NCBI GenBank assembly: GCA_020633315.1
Contig: JACKDV010000022.1
Location: 1 to 64,000 of the forward strand
Direction of reading: 5' to 3'
DNA from: Myxococcales bacterium
Lineage (GTDB): Bacteria > Myxococcota_A > Polyangia > Nannocystales > Nannocystaceae
DNA: 64,000 bases
Shown: in pieces, positions 48,784 through 57,771 of the stretch
Layout of the letters: every line of letters begins with the position of its first letter
Position numbering within the stretch: the stretch's first letter is position 1
Notes under the pieces: model-generated
What the model saw: only the letters and a program-made list of their open reading frames with translations
What the model was told of the DNA's origin: nothing
Database searches by the model: none
Made by a program: the position numbers and the translations under genes

Positions 48784-48875
48784 GCCCGGCGGGCACCAGC
48801 CCACCCGCGCTCGTGCGAGCGCGCACGGTCCGGGGGCGCAACCGCGGGCCGCGGGCCTCGTCACGTCCCTGGATC

Positions 48876-50543
48876 ATGACGCCCTGCCTCCGCGCTCCCC
48901 ATCCTCGCGTCCTCGCGCTGCTGCTCGGGTGCTCCGTCGCGGCCTGCAACCCCGGTGAGCCCCAAGACTCGTCGGGCGGCACCGGCTCGACCACGAGCGA
49001 CGACTCGGGCCCGAGCACCGGGCCGAGCTCGACCAGCGCGTCCACCTCGCTCGACGGCACCACCACCATCACCGACGCTACGGGTCCGGGCAGCGAGGAC
49101 GACGGCAGCACCGGCACCGGCGACACCGTGGACACCGGCGAGTCCACCGACACCGGCGAGACCGGCAACCCCGACGCGCCCGGTCCCGTGATCGACCTGC
49201 GGGCGCTGCCCAGCGACGCCTCGGTCTATGCCCTGTGGACCCTGCCGGGCGACGACGACCTCGCCGGCGTGCTCGTGGCCCGGGCCGAGGGCGTGCCGGT
49301 CGATGCGGTGCCCGTCGACGGCACGAGCTACCTGGTGGGCGATCCCATCGGCAACGCCGAGGTGGTGTTCGCCACCGACGGGCTCAACCTGCTCGACCTG
49401 CCGCTCGACAACGGCACCACCTACCACTATCGCGCGTGGGCCTACGATCTCGACGGCAACTACTCGGTGGGCTCGGCCGACGACGCCACGCCGCTGGACG
49501 CCCGCCCCACCGGCCTGTCGAGCCACGAGGTGCCGATGGGCGGCGAGATCAACGGGCTGCGCTTCGCCTTCGATGCCGCCGAGCAGCCGCACGTGGCCCT
49601 GCGGGTGACCACGGCCCAGGACGAGCTGCGCTACGCCACCTGCACCGGCGGCTGCGATGCTCCGGGCGACTGGCAGGTGGCGCTGGTCGACACCGGCCTC
49701 ACCCAGCGGCCCGGCATCGCGCTCGACGAGCTCGGCCGTCCCCGCATCACCTATGCGCTCGGAGGCGCCACCTACTTCGCGCGCTGCGACAGCAACTGCG
49801 GGGTGGGGGCCAACTGGTCCACCGTGGCGCTGGTCGGCACCTCGGGCGCCACCTCGGTGATCGACGTGGACGCGGGCGGCCGCACCTGGATCGCGGGGGG
49901 CACCGGCCAGCTCGACCTGAGCTGGTGCGACAACGGCTGCACCAACGCGGCCAACTGGAGCACCATCACGCTGCCGGGCTCCTACTTCTACAAGCACGAG
50001 CTGCAGCACACCTCCTCCGACGAGCACCTGCTGGTGGCCTCGCGCTACGAGGCCAACTACTCCACGCGGGTGCTCCGCTGCACGGGGGCCTGCGAGGACC
50101 CGGGCGACTGGAGCGAGGACGTGGTGGCCAACACCGCGGGCTCGGTCTACACGCTCGACTATCGCTTCACCGCCGACGAGCTCGGGGCGCGGGCGCTGTT
50201 CCCCCACGACGGCCGCTACTTCGAGTGCGAGGACTGTGCCCCGGCGATGCCCCCCATGCTCTACGACTTCACCAGCAGCGAGGTCTACGACGGGGGCTAC
50301 CTGCGCCTCGACGCCGAGGACCAGCCGCGGATCTTCGCGCGCCAGTCCAGCGGCGGCATGGACTACGTGGTGTGCGACTACGACTGCGGGACGGGGGCCA
50401 ACTGGCTGCGGGTGGACGAGCTGCTGCCCTCGAGCGAGTCGATCGCGGGCTTCGTGGTGGGCTCGGACGGCATGCCGATCGCGGTCGGCCACGCCTACTT
50501 CAGCCCGACGGGGCTGCGGCTCTATCGCGGCACGGCTCCCTGA
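48876..50543 (+). CDS. Putative secreted lipoprotein with repeated WS-type modules
   Basis: The 555-residue product has a signal and lipobox (LLLGCSVAACNPGE) and a linker of about 80 residues made of Ser, Thr, Gly and Asp. A fibronectin-like segment (VIDLRALPSDASVYALWTLPGDDDLAGVLVARAEG) follows. The C-terminal half repeats a module of the type LRYATCTGGCDAPGDWQVALVDTG at least four times with paired cysteines, suggesting a repeat-built surface protein (beta-propeller-like). It is a probable extracellular adhesin or binding protein, but this is inference. The start is the ATG at the signal. Confidence 0.75.
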   Translation: MTPCLRAPHPRVLALLLGCSVAACNPGEPQDSSGGTGSTTSDDSGPSTGPSSTSASTSLDGTTTITDATGPGSEDDGSTGTGDTVDTGESTDTGETGNPDAPGPVIDLRALPSDASVYALWTLPGDDDLAGVLVARAEGVPVDAVPVDGTSYLVGDPIGNAEVVFATDGLNLLDLPLDNGTTYHYRAWAYDLDGNYSVGSADDATPLDARPTGLSSHEVPMGGEINGLRFAFDAAEQPHVALRVTTAQDELRYATCTGGCDAPGDWQVALVDTGLTQRPGIALDELGRPRITYALGGATYFARCDSNCGVGANWSTVALVGTSGATSVIDVDAGGRTWIAGGTGQLDLSWCDNGCTNAANWSTITLPGSYFYKHELQHTSSDEHLLVASRYEANYSTRVLRCTGACEDPGDWSEDVVANTAGSVYTLDYRFTADELGARALFPHDGRYFECEDCAPAMPPMLYDFTSSEVYDGGYLRLDAEDQPRIFARQSSGGMDYVVCDYDCGTGANWLRVDELLPSSESIAGFVVGSDGMPIAVGHAYFSPTGLRLYRGTAP

Positions 50544-50723
50544 CCAGCGGCGCCGGCGGAGCGCCACGATCACGATCCCCGCGAGCACGACGAGGCCGCC
50601 GAGGATCCCGAGCAGGAGGCCCCGCGAGCCCCTCGCTCCTCTGGCTCGAACGACGCCTGGTACGGGTCGAAGCCGCCGAGCCACCTCGGCGGATTCGTGC
50701 TCGCCACCGCGGGCCGGGCCGCG

Positions 50724-51638
50724 TCAGGGCGCGCAGTAGCCCACGTGGGCCCACTCGGCCCCGCCCGCGCCTCCGAACCAAGGCCCGCAGGTCTGCATCG
50801 CCGGGCAGGGATCGGGCTGGCCCAGGTCGCAGACCTCGGCGCAGCAGCCCTCGCCCACGGCCTGGCCGCAGTCGAGGTCGAAGGCACACAGCGCTCCGGC
50901 CTCGCACGCGGTGGGATCGGGGCACGGGGCTCCCACCGGGGCACGGGCCTCGGCCGTGGGCTGGCAGGTGAACGAGGAGCCGCCCGCAAAGCAGGCCAGC
51001 CCGTCGGCGCACTCGGGGGCGGTGGGATCACAGTTGGGCACGCACAGGGGCAAGCCCAGCTCGCCCGGCTGCACCTGGCACTCCGAGCCGTCGGCACAGG
51101 GACCGCCGAACCACGAGCAGAAGGTGACGCAGGTGCCTCCCTCGTTGGTCTCGGGATCGACCCCGAAGCACATCGAGCCGTACTCGCAGTCGTCGACGCC
51201 GCTCCACTGGTTGCCTTCGACCGTGCACGGGTCACCGGGGGCCCCGGGGTCCGGGGCGATCGGCGAGCAGCGTACCCCGCTCCAGGTGTCGGTCCCGTCG
51301 ATCGACCGCGGCATGCACTTCTCCCCCGGCGGGCAGTTGCAGTTGCCGCCCATGGGCGGAGGGGGAGGCGGCGGCGGACAGGTGAAGGTGCAGCCGTCGG
51401 TGCCCTCGTCCTCCGCGGAGCCCTCGGAGCCGTCGTCGGTCCCCGCGTCGGCCGTGGTGGTGGTGGCGGTGGTGGTCGCGGGATCGAAGCTGGTCGTCCC
51501 CGTGGTCGTGGGGCTGCCGACCGACGAGCTCGCGCCGGTCGAGGCCTCGCCGCCGTCGTCGTCGTGACTCGCGGCGGGACCACAGCCGCACAGCCAGGTG
51601 CCCAGGGCCGCGGCGATCCAGTGCGCGTGGGCTCGCAT
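50724..51638 (-). CDS. Cys-rich putative lipoprotein
   Basis: The 304-residue product has a signal with lipobox-like LGTWLCGCGP, then an Asp/Ser/Thr-rich linker, and a Cys-rich domain with about 25 cysteines and a poly-Pro run (CPPPPPPPPMGGNCNCPPG). The cysteine spacing is that of secreted disulfide-rich proteins. It starts one base past the stop of the DUF2330 gene upstream and so is co-transcribed with it. No family is recognised. Confidence 0.75.
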   Translation of the reverse strand: MRAHAHWIAAALGTWLCGCGPAASHDDDGGEASTGASSSVGSPTTTGTTSFDPATTTATTTTADAGTDDGSEGSAEDEGTDGCTFTCPPPPPPPPMGGNCNCPPGEKCMPRSIDGTDTWSGVRCSPIAPDPGAPGDPCTVEGNQWSGVDDCEYGSMCFGVDPETNEGGTCVTFCSWFGGPCADGSECQVQPGELGLPLCVPNCDPTAPECADGLACFAGGSSFTCQPTAEARAPVGAPCPDPTACEAGALCAFDLDCGQAVGEGCCAEVCDLGQPDPCPAMQTCGPWFGGAGGAEWAHVGYCAP

Positions 51639-51639
51639 C

Positions 51640-53454
51640 TCAGAGCCTCCTCCGCCGCCGCACGAGCCGGCCCAGGCCCAGCATCGACAGCAGCAACCAC
51701 GGGGTCGACGAGCGGGAGCCACCGGTGCAGCCGCAGCCCCCCCCGCCGTCGCCCAGGCCCGCGCTGGCCTGCCCGCCGCTCATCCCGCTGGTGCCCGTCT
51801 CCGCCGAGCCGGTGGCGTCGTCGTCGGAGCCGCCCGCGGAGGTGTCGGTGCCGTCGTCGTCGACCCCCATCTCCTCGGCGCACGGCCCCGCGGCGTTCCA
51901 GGCGTCGAGCAGCTCGTCGATCTGCGCGCCGTTGTCGACGAGCACCACGGGGGCTCCGCCGCCCGGGGCGAACTCCTCGATGCGCTCGGCCCAGGGCATC
52001 TGGGCGGGGAAGGTCGGCCACTGCCACCCGCTGTCGATGGTCACCCCGCGGCCCCCGGGCAGCCGCATGATCGCGCCGCAGCACTGCTCGTCGCGACGTG
52101 CCCCGTGGCGGCTGGCCACGTCGGGCAGCCCCTCGACCTCCTCGAAGGTCGGATCGCCGATCATCTCGTGGGGCGACATGCGGGTGAAGAGGCGCGTGGC
52201 ATACGGCCAGGTGCTCAGCAATTCCTGGCCGTGCTGCAGCGGGGCCACGATCCGCTCGTCGAACGCGGCCGCGAAGGAGGCCCCGTCCCACGAGGGCAGG
52301 TCGATGAGCTGGGCGTAGCAGCTCAGGCACCCGTAGAAATCGCCCTCCGGGATCCCCGGCGGCACCGGGATGAACTCGTGCAGCAGCGAGGGCACGAGCT
52401 CGTGGCGGTAGACGCAGCCCTCGGAGTCGCAGTCGGCGAGCCCCTGGTCCTGGAGCACCTCGAGCACGTCGATCACGGGGACGTCGAGGAAGGCGCTGGA
52501 ATCGTAGCCGTCGGTGCTCAGCGGCTCGGGGTCGATCACCGAGGAGCTCCCCGCGTACTCGGTGACGAAGGCCCGGCTGTCGGCCCCGGGGGCGTCCACC
52601 GCCATGGTCACCAGCTCGGGGTAGCTGGTGGTGGGGTCCAGCCAATTGAGGCGCACGGGGTTGAGCTCCACGTGGCGGAAGTTGGTGGGCACCACCCGCG
52701 ACTCGCCGAGGAACACCGCCGTGATGTCCATGTCCTCCTTGGCTGCGATTCGGGTGAGGCGCAGCGGGATGCAGGCCTCGCGGCCGGGGTAGCGGATCAC
52801 CACCGGGTGGATGTCCTGCACCTGGGCCCCGTTGCGCAGCTTGAAGGCCACGAAGACCGAGCCCTCGGCGAGGTAGGTGTCGAGGATCTCGGGCGCCTGG
52901 TCGTCGGTGGCATAGCCGTTGGCGACGAGCCAGGTGTTGATCGTCTCGGCGCTGCCGCCCTGGAGGATCGCGTACTCGAACGCTCCCGCGGTGTCCTGGG
53001 CCACCACGTTGGGGCCCACCTCGGGATCGAGGCTCGCTCCGCCGCCGTCGGGATCCTGGATGAACCCGCCCCCGTCGTCCCAGCCGCTGTCCTCGCAGGC
53101 CCAGTTGTATTCGAAGGCGTAGACCGGCTGGGTGTTGCGGAGCACCGTCTGCAGCAGTCGCCACGAGCCGACCTCGATCTCGGGGATCGCCGGCACCGGC
53201 ACCATCCAGGCGAACTGCTGGGCGTCGCCGCCGTCGTACTGGATCTGGACGTGGGCCTCGACGAAGTCGCCGTCGGAGACGAAGAGGATCCCCTCGGCCG
53301 TCTGGTCGACCGGCATGTCCGGCGTGAAGGCATCGCAGAAGGTGCCCCCGCAGGCCTCCGCCTCGTGCGGGGCGAGCAGGACACCGCTGCCGAGGAGCGC
53401 CGAGAGGCCCAAGACGGTCAGATACCTGGAAAAAGCCACGCCATTTTCTAACAT
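51640..53454 (-). CDS. DUF2330 protein with MYXO-CTERM-like sorting tail
   Basis: The 604-residue protein has a signal peptide (...GSGVLLAPHEAEACGGTFC) and the DUF2330 pattern: ACGGTFCD, QTAEGILFVSDG, AHVQIQYDG and FAWMVPVPAIPEIEVG. The C-terminus GGGGCGCTGGSRSSTPWLLLSMLGLGRLVRRRRRL is a Gly/Cys motif, a hydrophobic helix and a basic cluster, the arrangement of MYXO-CTERM sorting signals, so it is probably anchored at the surface. The upstream ATG may be replaced by a GTG at 53,439 (MAFSRYLTVL), which gives a more typical signal peptide; the region before it is AT-rich with TATGTT. Confidence 0.85.
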   Translation of the reverse strand: MLENGVAFSRYLTVLGLSALLGSGVLLAPHEAEACGGTFCDAFTPDMPVDQTAEGILFVSDGDFVEAHVQIQYDGGDAQQFAWMVPVPAIPEIEVGSWRLLQTVLRNTQPVYAFEYNWACEDSGWDDGGGFIQDPDGGGASLDPEVGPNVVAQDTAGAFEYAILQGGSAETINTWLVANGYATDDQAPEILDTYLAEGSVFVAFKLRNGAQVQDIHPVVIRYPGREACIPLRLTRIAAKEDMDITAVFLGESRVVPTNFRHVELNPVRLNWLDPTTSYPELVTMAVDAPGADSRAFVTEYAGSSSVIDPEPLSTDGYDSSAFLDVPVIDVLEVLQDQGLADCDSEGCVYRHELVPSLLHEFIPVPPGIPEGDFYGCLSCYAQLIDLPSWDGASFAAAFDERIVAPLQHGQELLSTWPYATRLFTRMSPHEMIGDPTFEEVEGLPDVASRHGARRDEQCCGAIMRLPGGRGVTIDSGWQWPTFPAQMPWAERIEEFAPGGGAPVVLVDNGAQIDELLDAWNAAGPCAEEMGVDDDGTDTSAGGSDDDATGSAETGTSGMSGGQASAGLGDGGGGCGCTGGSRSSTPWLLLSMLGLGRLVRRRRRL

Positions 53455-53540
53455 AAATAACTATCGAGCGCGTGGGCGAGCTGCAATCGAGCCCACACTT
53501 CGCCCGGGCGGAGTGGAAACGGGGTTCGGTCCCGTGGGGC

Positions 53541-54227
53541 TCAGGTGTCGGCGCGGGCGAGGGCGCGGTGGAGCACGCAGCTCGAGGGGTCGATCGCCTC
53601 GCCTCGACGGTAGCGGGCCAGCAGCTCGCGCGAGCGCGCGGCGAGCAGGCGCCGGACCTCGCGGCGCATGCCCTTCACCCGCGGGATCTTCATGGTGTCG
53701 TAGGCGGTGCTGTTGTGTCGGAGCCAGGCGATGGTGGCCGACTCGGCGCGGCGCTCCACGGGGATCCGCTGGGTGCGGGCCACGGTGCCGCTGCCCACCG
53801 GGACCGCGTGGGCGGCGATGGCCGCGGCCACGCGACGGGCCAGCGCGGCATGGCGGGGGGCGAAGGCGAGGAAGGCCAGCACCGCGGCCTCGAACTCCTC
53901 GGCGTAGGCCTCCTGCTTGCGGGCCCGGCGGGCGCGGTCGGCCTCGAGTCGCTGGGCGTGCTTGGGATCGTTGCGCTCGAGCTCGAGCTCGGCCCGGATC
54001 CTCTCGATGTGCGCGGCCGGGGCCCACACCCCGCGGGAGAACACCTTGCGCCCGCGCTTCTCCTTGATCGTCCACGACGGCCCGGCTTGCTTGACGCGGC
54101 GCGTGAGCGCAGCGTCGCCGGGAGGGAGCAGCGCCCAGCCTCGGGGCACCTGCAGCACCTCGCCGCTCGCGGTCTTGGGGCGGTCGGGCGCCGGCCCGAT
54201 CATCAGCTCGAGGGTTCGTTCCTCCAT
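53541..54227 (-). CDS. DUF2293 domain protein
   Basis: The 228-residue product ends in a domain with VARTQRIPVERRAESATIAWLRHNSTAYDTM, the recognisable core of DUF2293. The N-terminal part includes MEERTLELMIGPAPDRPKT and a Trp-rich segment PSWTIKEKRGRKVFSRGVW. The protein is basic, cytoplasmic in type and without membrane segments. DUF2293 proteins have no assigned biochemistry that I can name. The ATG was chosen over two preceding GTG codons. Confidence 0.8.
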   Translation of the reverse strand: MEERTLELMIGPAPDRPKTASGEVLQVPRGWALLPPGDAALTRRVKQAGPSWTIKEKRGRKVFSRGVWAPAAHIERIRAELELERNDPKHAQRLEADRARRARKQEAYAEEFEAAVLAFLAFAPRHAALARRVAAAIAAHAVPVGSGTVARTQRIPVERRAESATIAWLRHNSTAYDTMKIPRVKGMRREVRRLLAARSRELLARYRRGEAIDPSSCVLHRALARADT

Positions 54228-54486
54228 CACCACCTACGCCGCGAGCGTCTCCTCGGTCGAGCCCTTGGTCACCGCTCGGTCGGGGCTCCGGGCCTCGTCG
54301 GGCCGTGATGCGCGTGCCTGCTGCATCCTGTGCTCTGGCTCGGGCGGAGTCGCGGGTCCATAGCGCATGGACGGCCTCGGTGCCAAGGTCCTCGCCGCCG
54401 TGATCTCGTGGGCTCGCACGAGGCACGAAAATGCCGGCTGCCACGGGCAGGCCGCCCGTCTGCCCACCCGTGGGCCACCGCGCGTC

Positions 54487-54492
54487 TATACT
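54487..54492 (+). promoter_or_regulatory. -10 element (TATACT) of the ABC-F gene
   Basis: TATACT ends 8 bases before the TTG start at 54,501, placing transcription start at or close to the start codon. Confidence 0.5.
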
Positions 54493-54500
54493 CCCGGGCC

Positions 54501-56402
54501 TTGACCATCCTCACCGCCAACGGCCTGCGCCTTCGCTACGGCGAGCGAGAGATCCTCCAGGGAGCCTCGCTGTCCATCGAGGCGCGCGAGCGACTGGGCC
54601 TGGTCGGGCGGAACGGCTCGGGCAAGACCACGCTGGTGCGGATGCTCGCGGGCGAGCTGGTGCCCGACGAGGGCGAGGTGGTCACCCGCACCGGGCTGCG
54701 CGTGGAGGTGCTGGCCCAGGAGCCCCGGTTCCCGCCGGGGGTGAGCGCGGTCGAGGCGGTGCTGGCCGGGCTGCGGCAGTGGCAGGCGGCCATCGATCGC
54801 CACGCCGAGATCTCGGCCCGGCTCGAGCGCGGGGGCGAGGAGCTCGAGCCGCTGCTGCTGGCGCAGGCCGACGCCGCGACCGAGGTGGAGCGCCTGGGCG
54901 GCTGGGAGAAGCGCCACGAGGCGGCGACGGTGCTCGGGCACGTGGGGGTGGAGCGCATCGATGCGCCGGTCGAGCCCATGAGCGGCGGCGAGCGACGGCG
55001 GGTGGCGCTGGCGCGGGTGCTGGTGGCGGCGCCCGACCTCGCGATCCTCGACGAGCCCACCAACCACCTCGACATCGCGGCCATCGAGTGGCTCGAGCGC
55101 TGGCTGGTGGAGCGCTTCGACGGCGCGCTGGTGCTGGTGACCCACGATCGCTTCCTGCTCGACCGCGTGGTGAGCCGCACCCTCGAGGTGGAGGACGGGC
55201 GGGTCTACTCGTACGAGGGCGGCTGGGGCATGTACCTCGAGGCCAAGGCGGAGCGTCAGGCTCACGCCGAGCGGGCGGAGTCCAACCGGCGCAACTTCCT
55301 GCGCCGCGAGCTCGAGTGGCTGCGTCGCACGCCCCAGGCGCGCACCACCAAGCAGAAGGCCCGCATCCAGCGGGCCGAGGGCGCGCTGTCCCAGACCACG
55401 CGCCGGGCCGAGGGCACCACGCGCTTCGAGCTGGAGCACGTGCGCAGCGGCAGCACGGTGCTCGAGGCGGAGGCGCTCGCGGTGGAGGTCGCGGGGCGGA
55501 GGCTGGTGGAGGGGCTCACGCTGCGCCTGCGCAAGGGCGATCGCATCGGGATCGTGGGTCCCAACGGCTGCGGCAAGACCAGCCTGCTGCGGGTGCTGCT
55601 GGGCCAGGCGGAGCCGGCCGCGGGCACGGTGCGTCACGGCAAGAACACCCGCATCGCCTTCCTCGATCAGCAGCGCGGGGGGCTGCGCGACGACGAGACG
55701 ATCTACGACAACGTGGCGGACGGGCGCGGGCACCTGGAGCTCGGCGGCCAGACCATGGAGGTGCGGGCGTACCTCGAGCGCTTCCTGTTCTCCTCGCACG
55801 AGCAGCGCAAGCGGGTGGGGGAGCTCTCCGGGGGCGAGCGGGCGCGGGTGGCCCTGGCGCGGACCCTGCGGGACGGGGCCAACGTGGTGGTGCTCGACGA
55901 GCCCACCAACGACCTGGACGTCACCACCCTGAGCGCGCTGGAGGAGGCGCTGCTCGACTACCCGGGCACCCTGCTCGTGGTCACCCACGATCGCTGGTTC
56001 CTCGATCGCATCGCCACCGCGATCCTGGTCTTCGAGGACGGGCGAGCCACGCTGCACCCGGGAGGCTACTCGGACTGGGTGGAGCGACGCCGGGCCACGC
56101 CCGAGGCCGAGGCGCCCGCTCCCACGCCCAAGGCGAGCCCGCCGGTGGTCGAGGCGGCGGTGCCCAAGCCCCGCAAGGGGCTCACCTGGGCCGAGCAGCG
56201 CGAGCTCGAGGGGCTGCTCGATCGGGTGGACGAGGCCGAGCAGCGAGTGGCCGCGCTCGAGGCCGAGCTGGCCCAGCCCGAGTTCTATGCGCGCTCCGAC
56301 GAGGAGCGTCGTGCGTTCTTCGGCGAGCTCGAGGCGGCCAAGGCCGAGGCCGAGGCCGTGACCGAGCGCTGGGCCGAGCTCGAGGAGCGTCGCGAGGGAT
56401 GA
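54501..56402 (+). CDS. ABC-F family ATPase (Uup-like)
   Basis: The 633-residue protein has two ABC modules and no membrane domain. Motifs are Walker A GRNGSGKTT and GPNGCGKTS, signatures SGGERRRVALA and SGGERARVALA, and Walker B-type DEPTNHLD and DEPTNDLD. The linker between them carries the ABC-F arginine-rich region (LRRTPQARTTKQKARIQRAE) and the C-terminus is a coiled coil (EQRVAALEAELAQPEFY). ABC-F proteins act on ribosomes or, for Uup, in DNA-related functions. Length and the C-terminal coil fit Uup better than EttA. The start is a TTG. Confidence 0.94.
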   Translation: MTILTANGLRLRYGEREILQGASLSIEARERLGLVGRNGSGKTTLVRMLAGELVPDEGEVVTRTGLRVEVLAQEPRFPPGVSAVEAVLAGLRQWQAAIDRHAEISARLERGGEELEPLLLAQADAATEVERLGGWEKRHEAATVLGHVGVERIDAPVEPMSGGERRRVALARVLVAAPDLAILDEPTNHLDIAAIEWLERWLVERFDGALVLVTHDRFLLDRVVSRTLEVEDGRVYSYEGGWGMYLEAKAERQAHAERAESNRRNFLRRELEWLRRTPQARTTKQKARIQRAEGALSQTTRRAEGTTRFELEHVRSGSTVLEAEALAVEVAGRRLVEGLTLRLRKGDRIGIVGPNGCGKTSLLRVLLGQAEPAAGTVRHGKNTRIAFLDQQRGGLRDDETIYDNVADGRGHLELGGQTMEVRAYLERFLFSSHEQRKRVGELSGGERARVALARTLRDGANVVVLDEPTNDLDVTTLSALEEALLDYPGTLLVVTHDRWFLDRIATAILVFEDGRATLHPGGYSDWVERRRATPEAEAPAPTPKASPPVVEAAVPKPRKGLTWAEQRELEGLLDRVDEAEQRVAALEAELAQPEFYARSDEERRAFFGELEAAKAEAEAVTERWAELEERREG

Positions 56403-56454
56403 GCCGAGGCGGCGGCCGACGGCGTCCGTGATACGCTCCGCCGCTGCCTCACCC

Positions 56455-57720
56455 ATGCCCACCGAAGGACGCACCTCCAGCCGATCTCGTCGTCCTCGGG
56501 CCCGCGGCGCACGGGCGTGGCTGCTGGGCATCGCGTGCGAGCTCGCCTGCGCCGGCCGGGGCTCCGACGCGGAGCCGCCCACCCCCGCCGAGGAGAAGAC
56601 CACCCACGCGTGGGTCCGCGGGGACGAGCCCGCGGCCCAGGCGGTGTGCGAGCGGCTGGGCGAGGCCGAGGATCGCCGGGCCTGCGAGGTGATCACCAAC
56701 GGCCGGGGCTTCGATGCCGAGGTGCTGCGCCTGTGCGAGGACTCGGCCGCCGGCGTGCCCGCGCACGGCCTGGGCTGCTTGCGGGCGGTGGCCGAGCATC
56801 ACTTCACCGCGCGCTCGGTGGCCGCCTGCGAGCACTTCGAGGGGGGCGATCGCAACGAGTGCCTGGAGGTGCTCGCGGAGCGACGGCTGTCGGAGACCCA
56901 GGTGCAGGAGTGCCTGGCCGAGGAGCGGGCGCGGGGGCGGCTTCGCTGCCTTCGCCGGGCCCACGACTACGCCCTCGATCTCGAGATGCTGTACCAGGCG
57001 GCGCGGACCACCGCCGCCCAGCCGCCGCGGCTCGAGCCCCTGCCCGAGGCGGACGACGGCGGGCCGATCCCCGACGAGACCCTGGTGCAGGCTCGCGAGC
57101 GGGTGCGGCTGCACAACCACGCCGAGCTCGAGGCGATGATGGTGCGGATGCGGGCCGAGGTGGAGCAGTCGTTCCCCTCGCTGACCCTCGCGTCGGTGGA
57201 CCACGACATGGTCTTCAACTTCGCGGGCGCGGTGGCGGCCCACTACCGCATGCTGTACTGCTCGCGGCGGGAGTACCTCATCCTGTTCGGCACCCCGATC
57301 GGGGCCCACGGCTTCTCGGGGCGCTACGAGGTCGACGTGCACGACTGGACGCTCACCGGTCGCATGCTGATCCACCGGGTGGGCGACTACTCACCGACGG
57401 TGCTCGATCCGGGGAGCTGGGCGAAGCTGATGGCCGACGACGCCAAGATCTACCGGGCCGAGCCCGAGACCTACATGCTCGAGTACGCCCAGGGGCGGAT
57501 CTCCAGCGCCTTCGACTTCGGCATCACCGCGCCGGCGCGCAACGTGAGCCGGGACTTCTACAACATGCGCAAGCAGATCCGCTCCTGCCTCGACGGGGCC
57601 CTGGAGCGCGACGTGGGCCAGGTCCGGCGCATGCATCGGATCGAGGTGGACGGACGCCGGGTGCGGCGGGAGATCGATCGAGACCTGCGGGCGGAGCGAC
57701 TGGCCGGGCGCCTTCGCTGA
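56455..57720 (+). CDS. ERG2/sigma-1-receptor-like lipoprotein
   Basis: Residues 250-385 of this 421-residue protein match the ERG2/sigma-1 receptor family. REYLILFGTPIGAHGFSGRY aligns without gaps to the eukaryotic SEYVLLFGTALG...GHSGRY block; Tyr274, Asp297 and Glu343 fall at exactly the spacing of human Tyr103, Asp126 and Glu172 (23 and 46 residues apart), the residues that line the ligand pocket. In fungi ERG2 is the sterol delta8-delta7 isomerase. The N-terminal half is different: a signal with a Cys-containing ELACAG and a Cys-rich helical region with about nine cysteines, so the protein is predicted to sit outside the inner membrane. The start ATG at 56,455 is chosen over a GTG at 56,428. 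Confidence 0.9.
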   Translation: MPTEGRTSSRSRRPRARGARAWLLGIACELACAGRGSDAEPPTPAEEKTTHAWVRGDEPAAQAVCERLGEAEDRRACEVITNGRGFDAEVLRLCEDSAAGVPAHGLGCLRAVAEHHFTARSVAACEHFEGGDRNECLEVLAERRLSETQVQECLAEERARGRLRCLRRAHDYALDLEMLYQAARTTAAQPPRLEPLPEADDGGPIPDETLVQARERVRLHNHAELEAMMVRMRAEVEQSFPSLTLASVDHDMVFNFAGAVAAHYRMLYCSRREYLILFGTPIGAHGFSGRYEVDVHDWTLTGRMLIHRVGDYSPTVLDPGSWAKLMADDAKIYRAEPETYMLEYAQGRISSAFDFGITAPARNVSRDFYNMRKQIRSCLDGALERDVGQVRRMHRIEVDGRRVRREIDRDLRAERLAGRLR

Positions 57721-57771
57721 GCCCCGGGCGAGCGAGGAGACGACGACATCCCACCCTGGCCATGAGCCGGC

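Noticed and set aside
50560..50690. Minus-strand frame encoding a hydrophobic segment (GLLLGILGGLVVLAGIVIVAL) in the gap between two lipoprotein genes.
   Set aside because: It has no stop before running far into the plus-strand lipoprotein gene, and a frame change would be needed to make a small protein.
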